A DNA stretch of 64,000 nt from contig NZ_PJBB01000003.1 of NCBI RefSeq assembly GCF_002836595.1, positions 2,541,001 through 2,605,000 on the forward strand. The letters run 5' to 3'. The position numbers were made by a program, and so were the translations under genes. The notes beneath the pieces were generated by a model. It saw only the letters and a list, made by a program, of their open reading frames with translations, did no database searches and was not told where the DNA came from. Positions 9,416 through 17,650 of the stretch are shown here, one piece after another (the stretch's first letter is position 1; each line of letters starts with the position of its first letter). Source of the DNA: Tenacibaculum sp. Bg11-29. Lineage in GTDB: Bacteria > Bacteroidota > Bacteroidia > Flavobacteriales > Flavobacteriaceae.

Positions 9416-10087
9416 ATGATTGATGAAGGATTATTAGCGTATTTAGAAGGTTTTATTACAGATAAACGTAAAGACACATTTAACAAGGTGTTAAATAAGA
9501 GAACACGCCATTTTGCGGTTGTGTTAGAGGATATATTTCAACCACATAATGCAAGTGCAGTTGTAAGAAGCTGTGATATTTTTGGAGTTCAAGATGTATA
9601 TGCTATTGAGAATAGGTTTACAAACAAAGTATCTAGGCATGTTGCAAAAGGAAGTCAGAAATGGTTAAATATTAATAGGTACAAAGAAGATGGTGATAAT
9701 ACCAAAGCTTGTTTAGAAGATTTACGAGCAAAAGGATATCAAATTATTGGTACAACACCACATACCGATTCTTGTGTATTGGCTGATTTTGATGTAACAA
9801 AGAAGTCTGCTTTTGTATTTGGAGCTGAAAAAGACGGAATTTCTGATTATATAAAACAGGAAGCTGATGGTTTTTTAAAAATACCAATGGTTGGTTTTAC
9901 CGAAAGTTTAAATATATCGGTTGCGGCTGCTATAACTTTAAACGATGTAACTTCTCGTTTAAGAAAAACAGCCGTGAATTGGGAGTTATCTGTTGAAGAA
10001 AAAAGAGTTTTGTATTTTGAATGGATAAAAAATACCATTAAAAACCCTGATAAGTTAATTGAGTATTATCACAATGAAAGAAAATAA
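9416..10087 (+). CDS. trmH: tRNA (guanosine-2'-O-)-methyltransferase, SpoU/TrmH family
   Basis: SPOUT-class methyltransferase that 2'-O-methylates guanosine in tRNA using S-adenosylmethionine. All three SpoU motifs are present in order: motif 1 NASAVVRSCDIFGVQ near residue 42, motif 2 FVFGAEKDGIS near 136, and motif 3 with ESLNISVAAAITL near 163, which forms the knotted cofactor site. Length of 223 residues and the C-terminal helical extension fit TrmH (G18 methylation) better than the 23S rRNA enzyme RlmB, which carries an N-terminal domain absent here. The gene overlaps the start of a small membrane-protein gene by 14 bases. Confidence 0.88.
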   Translation: MIDEGLLAYLEGFITDKRKDTFNKVLNKRTRHFAVVLEDIFQPHNASAVVRSCDIFGVQDVYAIENRFTNKVSRHVAKGSQKWLNINRYKEDGDNTKACLEDLRAKGYQIIGTTPHTDSCVLADFDVTKKSAFVFGAEKDGISDYIKQEADGFLKIPMVGFTESLNISVAAAITLNDVTSRLRKTAVNWELSVEEKRVLYFEWIKNTIKNPDKLIEYYHNERK

Positions 10088-10259
10088 AGCAATAGGGCTT
10101 TTAATTATTCTAGTAGGAGTCTTAGTCCTTTTTTATAAAAGAGATGGGTTTTATGGTTGGGGAGGATACGTTGACAAGTCTTGGGAAAACATAGTGATTA
10201 GCTTAGCCCTAATTATTATTGGAGTATTTCTGATAAAAAGAAATAAGAAAGTTAATTAG
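10074..10259 (+). CDS. Small two-helix membrane protein
   Basis: A 61-residue protein when started at the ATG at 10074 inside the end of trmH. It has two hydrophobic helices (AIGLLIILVGVLVLFY and IVISLALIIIGVFLI) separated by a Trp/Gly-rich loop (GWGGYVDKSWE) and a basic tail, so a hairpin in the inner membrane is likely. The overlap with trmH suggests translational coupling. The 3' end overlaps the convergent topB gene by eight bases. Family not recognised; small Flavobacteriaceae proteins of this shape are common. Confidence 0.65.
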   Translation: MKENKAIGLLIILVGVLVLFYKRDGFYGWGGYVDKSWENIVISLALIIIGVFLIKRNKKVN

Positions 10260-12561
10260 AACTTATGATTCTTAATACTAGCTCTTTAGTTAGCGGTTGC
10301 CCATTAGCCATTTTTTTGATGTTATCAAAAGTAAAAACAAACTTACATCCATTTTTATAATCTGAACACCCATAAGCCGATTTCCCTTTTAAAACAGTTC
10401 CTTTTTTACATTTTGGACATGTAATAGTATCTGGGGTTTCAGTTGTTCTCGATTCCGCTCGAACTGACACTTGTTTAGGTTCTAGTTTTAAATTAAAAAC
10501 ATCATCAAAACGAACTAAGCCTTCAATTTTTGCATCACCTTGTTTAAAACCTTTTAAGTTAGTAGTACAGCCTTTATCAATGAGACGAATTAATTGATTT
10601 TCAGATATTTTTTTATCCATAAAATCAAAAGGCAATTTAAAATCACAACCATTTTTGTATCCAGAACATCCATAAGCAGTACTTCCTTTTAGTAATTTTC
10701 CTTTTTTACATTTAGGACACTCTTTACTTACAACTGTTTTTTTCTTTGGAGCTTCTTTTTTTTCAGTAACTTTAGGTGTTTCATTTTCAGAAGAAAGACG
10801 TTTAATTTTAGTGTTTGAGCGAACTTCATAGACCAACTCATCCACCATTTTTTTCATGTTATTAATGAAAGTTCCAGCGTTAAATTCACCTCGTTCAATT
10901 TCTTTTAAACGTTTTTCCCAACGCCCCGTTAATTCTGCAGATTTTAATAATTCATTATCAATCAAATCAATTAAATCGATTCCTGTTTGAGTAGGGATCA
11001 CTAATTTTTTTTGACGAGCTATATATTTTCTTCTAAATAAAGTTTCAATAATACTTGCACGTGTAGAAGGACGACCGATACCGTTCTCTTTCATTAGTTC
11101 ACGCATTTCATCATCATCAACTTGTTTACCTGCCGTTTCCATAGCACGTAGTAAACTTGCCTCCGTATAATTACGAGGCGGTTTGGTCTCTTTCTCTAAA
11201 AAGCTAGGTTCATGCGGTCCTTTTTCTCCTTTTACAAAAGTAGGGAGTGTAGCATCTGTTGTTTTTTTAGAATCATTTCCATGTTCGAAAACAATGCGCC
11301 AACCTTTAGATAAAATTTCTTTTCCGCTTGTTTTAAAGGATATTTTATCAACTTCACCAATTACAGCGGTATTTGCGACTTCACTTTCTGGATAAAAAAC
11401 AGCAATAAAACGACGTGTAATAATATCATACACTTGTTGCTGATTGTATTGTAAATTATTCTGAATTCCAGTAGGAATAATAGCGTGGTGATCTGTTACT
11501 TTTTTATCATCAAAAACCTTTTTAGATTTCTTTATTTTCTGACCTAATAACGGTTTTGTTAATTGACTATAGTTTGTTAATTTACTTAAAATACCTGCTA
11601 TTTTCGGATACACATCATTTGGTAAAAAGGTTGTATCAACTCTTGGATAGGTTACTACTTTCATTTCATAAAGCTTTTGAACCATTTTTAATGTTTCATC
11701 GGCAGAAAACCCAAACTTATTATTACAGTATACTTGTAAACCTGTTAAATCGAATAATTTAGGCGCATATTCTTTTCCTTTCTTTTTGGTAACCGACGTG
11801 ATTTCAAAATCACTTTCTTTTACTTTATCTGCAAAAACTTGACCTTCTTCTTTTTTAAGAAAACGACCTTCTTCATAACTAAATAGTGTTTCACGATATA
11901 AAGTTTGCAGTTCCCAATAAGGTTGTGGTTTAAAGTTTTCAATTTCTTTAAATCGATTAACGAGCATGGCTAGGGTAGGAGTTTGTACTCTACCTACAGA
12001 TAATACTTGTTTGTATCCACCAAATTTAACGGTATATAATCGAGTTGCATTTAATCCTAATAACCAATCGCCAATGGCACGTGAAAAACCAGCATAATAC
12101 AAATTATCGTATTGTTCAGAAGGTTTTAAATTATTAAAACCTTCTCTAATAGCTTCTTCAGTTAAAGAAGAAATCCATAAACGTTGTACTTCACCTTTAT
12201 AATTTGCCTGGTTTATTACCCAGCGTTGTATTAATTCTCCTTCTGTTCCTGCATCCCCACAATTAATAACAACATCAGCTCTTTCAAATAAAGATTTAAC
12301 GATATTAAATTGTTTTTGAATACCTCCATCGTTCGTTACTTTGGTGTCAAAACGTTCGGGAAGCATTGGTAAATTATTTAAATCCCAACTTTTCCAATGC
12401 GCTTTGTAATCTTTAGGTTCTAAAAGAGTACATAAATGACCAAAAGTATAGGTAACTGCATAGCCATTACCTTCGAAATATCCGTCTCGTTTGGTATTGG
12501 CTCCTAATATATTAGCAATTTCTCGTGCTACACTTGGTTTCTCTGCGATACAGACTTTCAT
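10252..12561 (-). CDS. topB: DNA topoisomerase III-type enzyme (type IA)
   Basis: Type IA topoisomerase that relaxes or decatenates DNA through a 5'-phosphotyrosine intermediate. The TOPRIM domain starts at residue 1 (CIAEKPSVAREIA) with the acidic cluster NCGDAGTEGE; the catalytic tyrosine is in VVTYPRVDTTF near residue 304. The C terminus has two zinc ribbons with the pattern CPKCKKG...YGCSxYKNGC near residues 614 and 713. Between them the linker QVSVRAESRTTE is encoded by a palindromic interspersed repeat (see finding). Length 769 is slightly long for TopB because of the extra zinc ribbons. A TAATTTCG box lies 18 bases upstream of the start. Confidence 0.92.
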   Translation of the reverse strand: MKVCIAEKPSVAREIANILGANTKRDGYFEGNGYAVTYTFGHLCTLLEPKDYKAHWKSWDLNNLPMLPERFDTKVTNDGGIQKQFNIVKSLFERADVVINCGDAGTEGELIQRWVINQANYKGEVQRLWISSLTEEAIREGFNNLKPSEQYDNLYYAGFSRAIGDWLLGLNATRLYTVKFGGYKQVLSVGRVQTPTLAMLVNRFKEIENFKPQPYWELQTLYRETLFSYEEGRFLKKEEGQVFADKVKESDFEITSVTKKKGKEYAPKLFDLTGLQVYCNNKFGFSADETLKMVQKLYEMKVVTYPRVDTTFLPNDVYPKIAGILSKLTNYSQLTKPLLGQKIKKSKKVFDDKKVTDHHAIIPTGIQNNLQYNQQQVYDIITRRFIAVFYPESEVANTAVIGEVDKISFKTSGKEILSKGWRIVFEHGNDSKKTTDATLPTFVKGEKGPHEPSFLEKETKPPRNYTEASLLRAMETAGKQVDDDEMRELMKENGIGRPSTRASIIETLFRRKYIARQKKLVIPTQTGIDLIDLIDNELLKSAELTGRWEKRLKEIERGEFNAGTFINNMKKMVDELVYEVRSNTKIKRLSSENETPKVTEKKEAPKKKTVVSKECPKCKKGKLLKGSTAYGCSGYKNGCDFKLPFDFMDKKISENQLIRLIDKGCTTNLKGFKQGDAKIEGLVRFDDVFNLKLEPKQVSVRAESRTTETPDTITCPKCKKGTVLKGKSAYGCSDYKNGCKFVFTFDNIKKMANGQPLTKELVLRIISSN
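10446..10470 (-). repeat. Interspersed palindromic repeat inside topB
   Basis: Read on the minus strand, this stretch matches 20 of 25 positions of the intergenic repeat at 31391-31415, sharing the core TCGAGCGGArTCGAG. Here it is in frame and encodes part of the linker between the two TopB zinc ribbons. Confidence 0.65.
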
Positions 12562-12579
12562 TATCTCTATTTAGAAGTT

Positions 12580-12587
12580 CGAAATTA
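12580..12587 (-). promoter_or_regulatory. Probable -7 box for topB
   Basis: TAATTTCG on the minus strand, seven of eight matches to TAnnTTTG, 18 bases before the topB start codon. Confidence 0.4.
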
Positions 12588-12837
12588 CTAAAATATTTAT
12601 GAATGTTGGAAAATCATTTTAATTTGTTTTTGGTATGCTTAGTTTAAAAAAAACGTTCATAGTTTAGCTTATGTTGTAAATTTATAAGTGCTTTAAAAAG
12701 AAAGCTTATGGAGCTATAGAAAATAATGCTATTCTAAATTTTGATTTAGGGAGTCGTAACTATGTGGTCATATTAAGATAATTATTCTATTCGAATAACT
12801 CATGGCTTAGGATTGTAATTTAATTTAAGGTGTTGTT

Positions 12838-13125
12838 CTAATATACATTTTGATGTAAACAATGATCAGTCATACTTTCTTCATATAATATAAAATCTAC
12901 TGAGATATATTTATCTTTCATTTTTTGAAGAATAAAATCACTTTGCTTTCTATGCTAAAATTAATATTCTTGATTTTGGATGCTGTTTTTATCCATACAA
13001 TATTTTCAAACATTGCTTTATCTTTAGTTAACTTGTTTTAACAAATTAATTTTTTCAGAATTTGTTTGCTGGCTAAGTGTTACAAAAGAATATAATAAAA
13101 AGAGGGTAGAAGTAATTGTTTACAT
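12838..13125 (-). pseudogene. Remnant of a small secreted-protein gene
   Basis: This 680-base gap has no intact gene, but the minus strand carries coding-like pieces. At 13125 an ATG is followed at once by a stop, then an open stretch reads like a signal peptide (LFLLYSFVTLSQQ) and continues NSEKINLLKQVN to a stop at 13024. A later piece in another frame reads SDFILQKMKDKYISVDFIL and then ends at a stop at 12838. Such fragments fit a frameshifted, degraded secreted protein. Family not identified. On the plus strand near 12700-12780 there is another short coding-like stretch (AYGAIENNAILNFDLGSRN) that may be a separate relic. Confidence 0.35.
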
Positions 13126-13145
13126 TTAAAATAAGGGTAAAAGAA

Positions 13146-13168
13146 AAGCCACGTAAAATGCGAGGCTT
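13146..13168 (-). terminator. Possible terminator of the barrel-protein gene
   Basis: A hairpin with stem AAGCC/GGCTT, one A-A mismatch and a further CG/CG pair, followed on the minus strand by a T-rich tract. It lies about 75 bases after the stop of the gene ending at 13243. Confidence 0.4.
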
Positions 13169-13242
13169 AAACTTAAGACTATATTTTTTTATAAATAAAT
13201 CCTTTGTGTTTTTATTATTGAGTATTTGTCATAGCAGTTAAT

Positions 13243-13845
13243 TTAAAACCTGTATGATAAAGATAATCGTGCAACATCATTGTTTAGGTTAAATCCAAAT
13301 CCAGAAATATCCCCTTTAGTTTCGGCACCACCATTTACTATTCTATTTTTTCCAGTTCTATAACTAAAGCGAGGTAGTAATTCTACTCCAAAAGCTAAGT
13401 TATCACTAAAAATATAGTTAGCACCAATAACACCAATTAAAGAAGGAGTGTATATTGTTCTTTCACTCTCATAGTAGTCATTATTATTTTTATTAATATT
13501 TTTAGACCAGTTATAATTAAAAGCAACATCAAAACCATAACGAAATTCTAAGTTTTTAGTAATAACTTTCCTAAATTCTTTACCAATGCTGATTCCTGCT
13601 CCCTGATTATAATTTTCGTGAACTTGTTGTTGTGTGTTTGCTTCTTCGTCTTTGTTGTTGTTAAAATTTATAGCTAAAATATTAAAACGCCATAGGTTTT
13701 TAGAAGTACCTATTTTATAGGTAACTCCGAAGTTGTTTAGGGATGTGAAATTAATACCAACCTCTTGTCTTTTTTCTTTTTCTTGAGCAAATGATATGTT
13801 TAACATAGCAAATAAAAACAATACACTTAAAGTGAAATTTTTCAT
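13243..13845 (-). CDS. Putative outer-membrane beta-barrel protein
   Basis: A 200-residue exported protein with a clear signal peptide (MKNFTLSVLFLFAMLNISFA, cleaved before QEK). The mature part alternates polar and hydrophobic residues in short strands (NNFGVTYKIG, LEFRYGFDVAFNYN, LAFGVELLPRFSYRTG) and ends LSLSYRF with a terminal Phe, the pattern of outer-membrane barrels of about eight strands. No domain with a known reaction is visible. A TAAATTTG box lies about 54 bases upstream and a hairpin follows the gene, so it is likely monocistronic. Confidence 0.75.
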   Translation of the reverse strand: MKNFTLSVLFLFAMLNISFAQEKEKRQEVGINFTSLNNFGVTYKIGTSKNLWRFNILAINFNNNKDEEANTQQQVHENYNQGAGISIGKEFRKVITKNLEFRYGFDVAFNYNWSKNINKNNNDYYESERTIYTPSLIGVIGANYIFSDNLAFGVELLPRFSYRTGKNRIVNGGAETKGDISGFGFNLNNDVARLSLSYRF

Positions 13846-13898
13846 AGTAATTTAGTTTAAATTAATTTAAATTTTAAATTTTAAGTGAAAGAGTGTAA

Positions 13899-13906
13899 CA
13901 AATTTA
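13899..13906 (-). promoter_or_regulatory. -7 promoter box for the barrel-protein gene
   Basis: TAAATTTG on the minus strand, exact TAnnTTTG match, 53 bases before the ATG at 13845. Confidence 0.45.
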
Positions 13907-13990
13907 ATGCCATAATAAGGAGTTTTTAATTTTCTTTTACTATTAGTTAGTAAGGTGTGATTATTAGGTTTTAGGTAATTTTATAAAAGA

Positions 13991-14021
13991 AAAAACCTTA
14001 CCAATTTGGTAAGGTTTTTTT
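13991..14021. terminator. Terminator hairpin after lpdA
   Basis: A ten-base-pair perfect stem (ACCTTACCAA/TTGGTAAGGT) flanked by an A-run on one side and a T-run on the other. It lies just after the lpdA stop codon and works as a rho-independent terminator for the minus strand. Confidence 0.8.
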
Positions 14022-14040
14022 GTCTTTATTTATATAAAGG

Positions 14041-15429
14041 CTATAAGTGTATTACTTCATCATAAGCATCAGCAACAGCTTCCATAACCGCTTCACTCAT
14101 TGTTGGGTGAGGGTGGATAGTTTTTAATACTTCATGACCTGTAGTTTCTAATTTACGTCCTAAAACAGCTTCAGCAATCATATCGGTAACACCAGCACCA
14201 ATCATATGGCAACCTAACCATTCACCGTACTTGGCATCAAAAATTACTTTTACAAATCCATCAGGAGTTCCAGCTGCAGTTGCTTTACCAGATGCAGAGA
14301 AAGGAAATTTACCAACTTTTAATTCGTAACCAGCTTCTTTTGCTTTTTCTTCAGTTAAACCAACAGAAGCAATTTCTGGAGTAGCATATGTACAACCAGG
14401 AATGTTTCCGTAATCGATAGCTTCGGTATGTACACCAGCTAATTTTTCAACCAAAGTAATTCCTTCAGCAGAAGCAACGTGTGCTAGTGCAGGCCCGGGA
14501 GTTACATCTCCAATAGCATAATACCCAGGAATGTTAGTTTGGTACCAGTCGTTTACTAAAATTTTATCTCTATCAGTAATAATACCAACATCTTCTAAAC
14601 CGATGTTTTCAATATTCGTTTTAATTCCAACAGCCGATAATAAAATATCAGCTTCTAAAATTACTTCTCCTTTTTTAGTTTTTACAGTAGCTTTTATACC
14701 ATCACCAGAAGTATCAACAGACTCTACAGAAGAACTTGTCATTACTTTAATTCCAGCTTTTTTGAAAGAACGTTCCATTTGCTTAGAAACATCTTTATCT
14801 TCAACAGGAACAATATTTGGCATAAACTCTACAACAGTAACATCAGTTCCCATTGAGTTGTAAAAATGCGCAAATTCAACACCAATAGCACCAGAACCTA
14901 CAACAATCATAGATTTTGGTTGACTTGGTAAGCTCATTGCTTCACGATATCCAATTACTTTTTTACCATCTTGTGGTAAATTAGGTAATACTCTAGAACG
15001 AGCACCTGTTGCTATAATAATATTATCGGCGCTATATTCAGTTACAGATCCATCTTCAGCAGTAACATCAACTTTTTTACCAGTTTTAATTTTACCAAAA
15101 CCGTTAATGATGTCAATTTTGTTTTTCTTCATTAAAAAAGAAACACCTTTACTCATTCCTTCAGCAACACCACGACTACGTTTAATAACAGCTTCGAAAT
15201 CTTTATCGATAGCTTCTGCCTTTAAACCATATTGATCAACATGTTTTAAGTAATCATAAACTTGTGCAGATTTTAATAATGCTTTTGTAGGAATACACCC
15301 CCAGTTTAAGCAAATTCCACCTAAGCTTTCTTTTTCAATTACTCCAACTTTAAATCCTAATTGAGATGCTCTAATTGCAGTTACATATCCTCCAGGACCA
15401 CTTCCTATTATTAATACGTCGTATTTCAT
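14041..15429 (-). CDS. lpdA: Dihydrolipoyl dehydrogenase (E3)
   Basis: FAD disulfide oxidoreductase that reoxidises dihydrolipoamide in 2-oxoacid dehydrogenase complexes and the glycine cleavage system. The FAD-binding GSGPGGYV lies at residues 9-16; the redox-active pair is Cys40/Cys45 in GGICLNWGCIPTKA; the NAD-binding motif is VVGSGAIGVEFA near 175; the C-terminal catalytic HPHPTMSEA is near 440. Length 462 is standard. It stands alone, with no E1 or E2 gene next to it, and is closed by a strong hairpin. Confidence 0.96.
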   Translation of the reverse strand: MKYDVLIIGSGPGGYVTAIRASQLGFKVGVIEKESLGGICLNWGCIPTKALLKSAQVYDYLKHVDQYGLKAEAIDKDFEAVIKRSRGVAEGMSKGVSFLMKKNKIDIINGFGKIKTGKKVDVTAEDGSVTEYSADNIIIATGARSRVLPNLPQDGKKVIGYREAMSLPSQPKSMIVVGSGAIGVEFAHFYNSMGTDVTVVEFMPNIVPVEDKDVSKQMERSFKKAGIKVMTSSSVESVDTSGDGIKATVKTKKGEVILEADILLSAVGIKTNIENIGLEDVGIITDRDKILVNDWYQTNIPGYYAIGDVTPGPALAHVASAEGITLVEKLAGVHTEAIDYGNIPGCTYATPEIASVGLTEEKAKEAGYELKVGKFPFSASGKATAAGTPDGFVKVIFDAKYGEWLGCHMIGAGVTDMIAEAVLGRKLETTGHEVLKTIHPHPTMSEAVMEAVADAYDEVIHL

Positions 15430-15553
15430 GTGTATGTCTTTATTGTTGTTTGTTTATTATTTTTATTTATGTCACTTCAAGTTCTTTTCTTCTCAAAATT
15501 ATATCGATAATTTTGGCGTTCGAACGAGCTTTCCGTTATATCTTTTTAAAAAA

Positions 15554-15636
15554 TGTCATTGCAAAATTTACTTTTTGTAAACTGTGGCAATCTCTTAACT
15601 TAATGAGGTTACTTCGTCGTTTCTCCTCGTAATGAC
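15554..15636. repeat. Imperfect palindromic interspersed repeat
   Basis: Begins GTCATTGC and ends CGTAATGAC with internal GGCAATCTC and GGTTACTTCGTCG; the same layout as the 66-base element at 61178-61243, with a different loop. The rest of the 271-base gap between lpdA and argS holds no gene. Confidence 0.7.
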
Positions 15637-15700
15637 GTGTTATTATAATTTTTTAAAAAGGATGCCACTTCAATCCCTAACGCGTGTACTTGTTAATTTT

Positions 15701-17476
15701 CTACATTCTCTCAGGAACCTGAATTCCTAATAAATTAAATGCTGATTTTATAGTATCGGCTACCTTTTTAGATAACTGAACTCTAAATACTTTTTTATCT
15801 TGATTTTCTTCTCCTAAAATATGTACGTTTTGGTAGAAAGAATTAAATTCTTTTACTAATTCGTATGTGTAATTAGCAATAACTGCTGGTGAATAATTTT
15901 TGGCTGCTTGCTGAATTATTTCAGGATATAATTCTAACTGCTTTATTAATTCTTTTTCCTTTTCATGTAAATCAATAGCAATTTCTTTCGAATAATCGAA
16001 ATTTGCTTTTCTTAAGATTGATTGAATTCTTGCATAGGTATATTGAATAAAAGGTCCTGTATTTCCTTGAAAATCTACCGATGCTTTTGGGTCGAACAAA
16101 ATTCTCTTTTTAGGATCTACTTTTAAAATAAAATATTTTAAAGCACCTAAACCTATAATTCTATATAGTTCTTCTTTTTCTTCGTTAGAATATCCTTCTA
16201 ACTTTCCTAATTCTTGAGAAATTGTACGAGCAGTATTCGTCATCTCATCCATTAAATCATCAGCATCAACAACTGTTCCTTCACGAGATTTCATTTTTCC
16301 AGAAGGTAAATCTACCATTCCGTAACTTAAATGATGCAATTGCTCTGCCCAAGAGTATCCTAATTTTTTTAAGATTAAGAATAATACTTTAAAGTGATAA
16401 TCTTGTTCGTTACCAACAGTGTAAACCATTCCGCCAACATCTGGCATGTCTTTAGAACGCTGAATAGCGGTACCAATATCTTGTGTCATGTAAACTGCTG
16501 TTCCGTCTGAACGTAACACCAATTTTTCATCTAAACCATCTTCTGTTAAATCGCACCAAACAGAACCGTCTTCTTTTTTAAAGAAAACACCACTTTTTAA
16601 GCCTTCATCAATAACATCTTTCCCTAATAAATAGGTGTTGCTTTCGTAGTATAATTTATCAAAATCTACTCCAATACTTTTATAAGTAACATCAAAACCT
16701 TTGTAAACCCAAGAGTTCATTTCTTTCCAAAGTGAAACAACTTGTTCGTCTCCAGCCTCCCATTTACGTAACATTTCTTGAGCTTCAATAAATAGTGGAG
16801 CTTGCTTTTTAGCATTTTCTTCAGAAACTCCTGTAGCAACTAATATTGCAATTTCTTTTTTATATTCTTGATCGAATTTTACGTAATAATTACCTACTAA
16901 TTTATCTCCTTTTAAGCCTGTGTTTTCTGGAGTTTCTCCGTTTCCGAATTTCTCCCAAGCCAACATCGATTTACAAATATGAATACCTCTGTCGTTAATT
17001 ATTTGAGTTTTGTAAACTTTTTTACCCGAAGCTTTTAATATTTCAGCAACCGAATACCCTAATAATACATTACGTACATGACCTAAATGTAAAGGCTTGT
17101 TTGTGTTAGGAGATGAGTATTCAACCATACGAGAAGAATCATCTGCCGAAGGTGTAATAAACCCGTAAGAACTATTTTTTGTGATTTGATTGAAAAAATT
17201 AGTGTAAAAGCTATCGTTAATCACTAAGTTTAAGAATCCTTTTACTACGTTGTAGTTTGTGATTTCGGTTACGTTTTCAACTAAAAACTTACCTAAATCT
17301 TCACCAATTTGAACAGGGTTTCCTTTTTTGTACCTTAAAAGAGGAAAAACCACCACAGTGATGTCTCCTTCAAAATCTTTACGAGTTGCTTGAAATTCTA
17401 CAGTAGGAATTTCTATATTATATAAGGTTAAAAATCCTTCTTTTACTTTGGCTTCTATTAAGGTTTGTATGCTCAT
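15701..17476 (-). CDS. argS: Arginyl-tRNA synthetase
   Basis: Class I aminoacyl-tRNA synthetase charging tRNA-Arg. The ATP site is the HLGH variant of HIGH (NKPLHLGHVRNVLLG near residue 128); the second signature is a degenerate KMSKS (GKMKSREGTV). An N-terminal Add1-like domain and a C-terminal DALR anticodon-binding domain (YTYARIQSILRKA to the end) are present; 591 residues is normal. I chose the ATG at 17476 (MSIQTLIEAK) over one at 17500, because the promoter box TAATTTTG covers 17498-17505 and would lie inside a longer reading frame. Confidence 0.95.
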   Translation of the reverse strand: MSIQTLIEAKVKEGFLTLYNIEIPTVEFQATRKDFEGDITVVVFPLLRYKKGNPVQIGEDLGKFLVENVTEITNYNVVKGFLNLVINDSFYTNFFNQITKNSSYGFITPSADDSSRMVEYSSPNTNKPLHLGHVRNVLLGYSVAEILKASGKKVYKTQIINDRGIHICKSMLAWEKFGNGETPENTGLKGDKLVGNYYVKFDQEYKKEIAILVATGVSEENAKKQAPLFIEAQEMLRKWEAGDEQVVSLWKEMNSWVYKGFDVTYKSIGVDFDKLYYESNTYLLGKDVIDEGLKSGVFFKKEDGSVWCDLTEDGLDEKLVLRSDGTAVYMTQDIGTAIQRSKDMPDVGGMVYTVGNEQDYHFKVLFLILKKLGYSWAEQLHHLSYGMVDLPSGKMKSREGTVVDADDLMDEMTNTARTISQELGKLEGYSNEEKEELYRIIGLGALKYFILKVDPKKRILFDPKASVDFQGNTGPFIQYTYARIQSILRKANFDYSKEIAIDLHEKEKELIKQLELYPEIIQQAAKNYSPAVIANYTYELVKEFNSFYQNVHILGEENQDKKVFRVQLSKKVADTIKSAFNLLGIQVPERM

Positions 17477-17497
17477 TAGTTGTTGAAAATTGAGCAA

Positions 17498-17505
17498 CAA
17501 AATTA
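17498..17505 (-). promoter_or_regulatory. -7 promoter box that fixes the argS start
   Basis: TAATTTTG, exact TAnnTTTG match on the minus strand, 21 bases before the preferred argS ATG and overlapping the alternative upstream ATG. Confidence 0.55.
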
Positions 17506-17592
17506 CATAATTTATTTGGATGATATTAAAAGTGAAACTAACAATTTATAAAAGGGTTTAGTTATTTGTTTTTTTTATCAGGCATAAAAAAA

Positions 17593-17628
17593 GCTACCCA
17601 ATAATTTAAGAAAAATTTATTGGGTAGC
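17593..17628 (-). terminator. Strong terminator after the metallopeptidase gene
   Basis: On the minus strand, an 11-12 base-pair stem GCTACCCAATAA with its complement closes an A/T-rich loop and is followed by TTTTTTT. It lies 23 bases after the stop of the gene ending at 17651. Confidence 0.85.
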
Positions 17629-17650
17629 AGTTTGTTAATCAGGATGTTTT

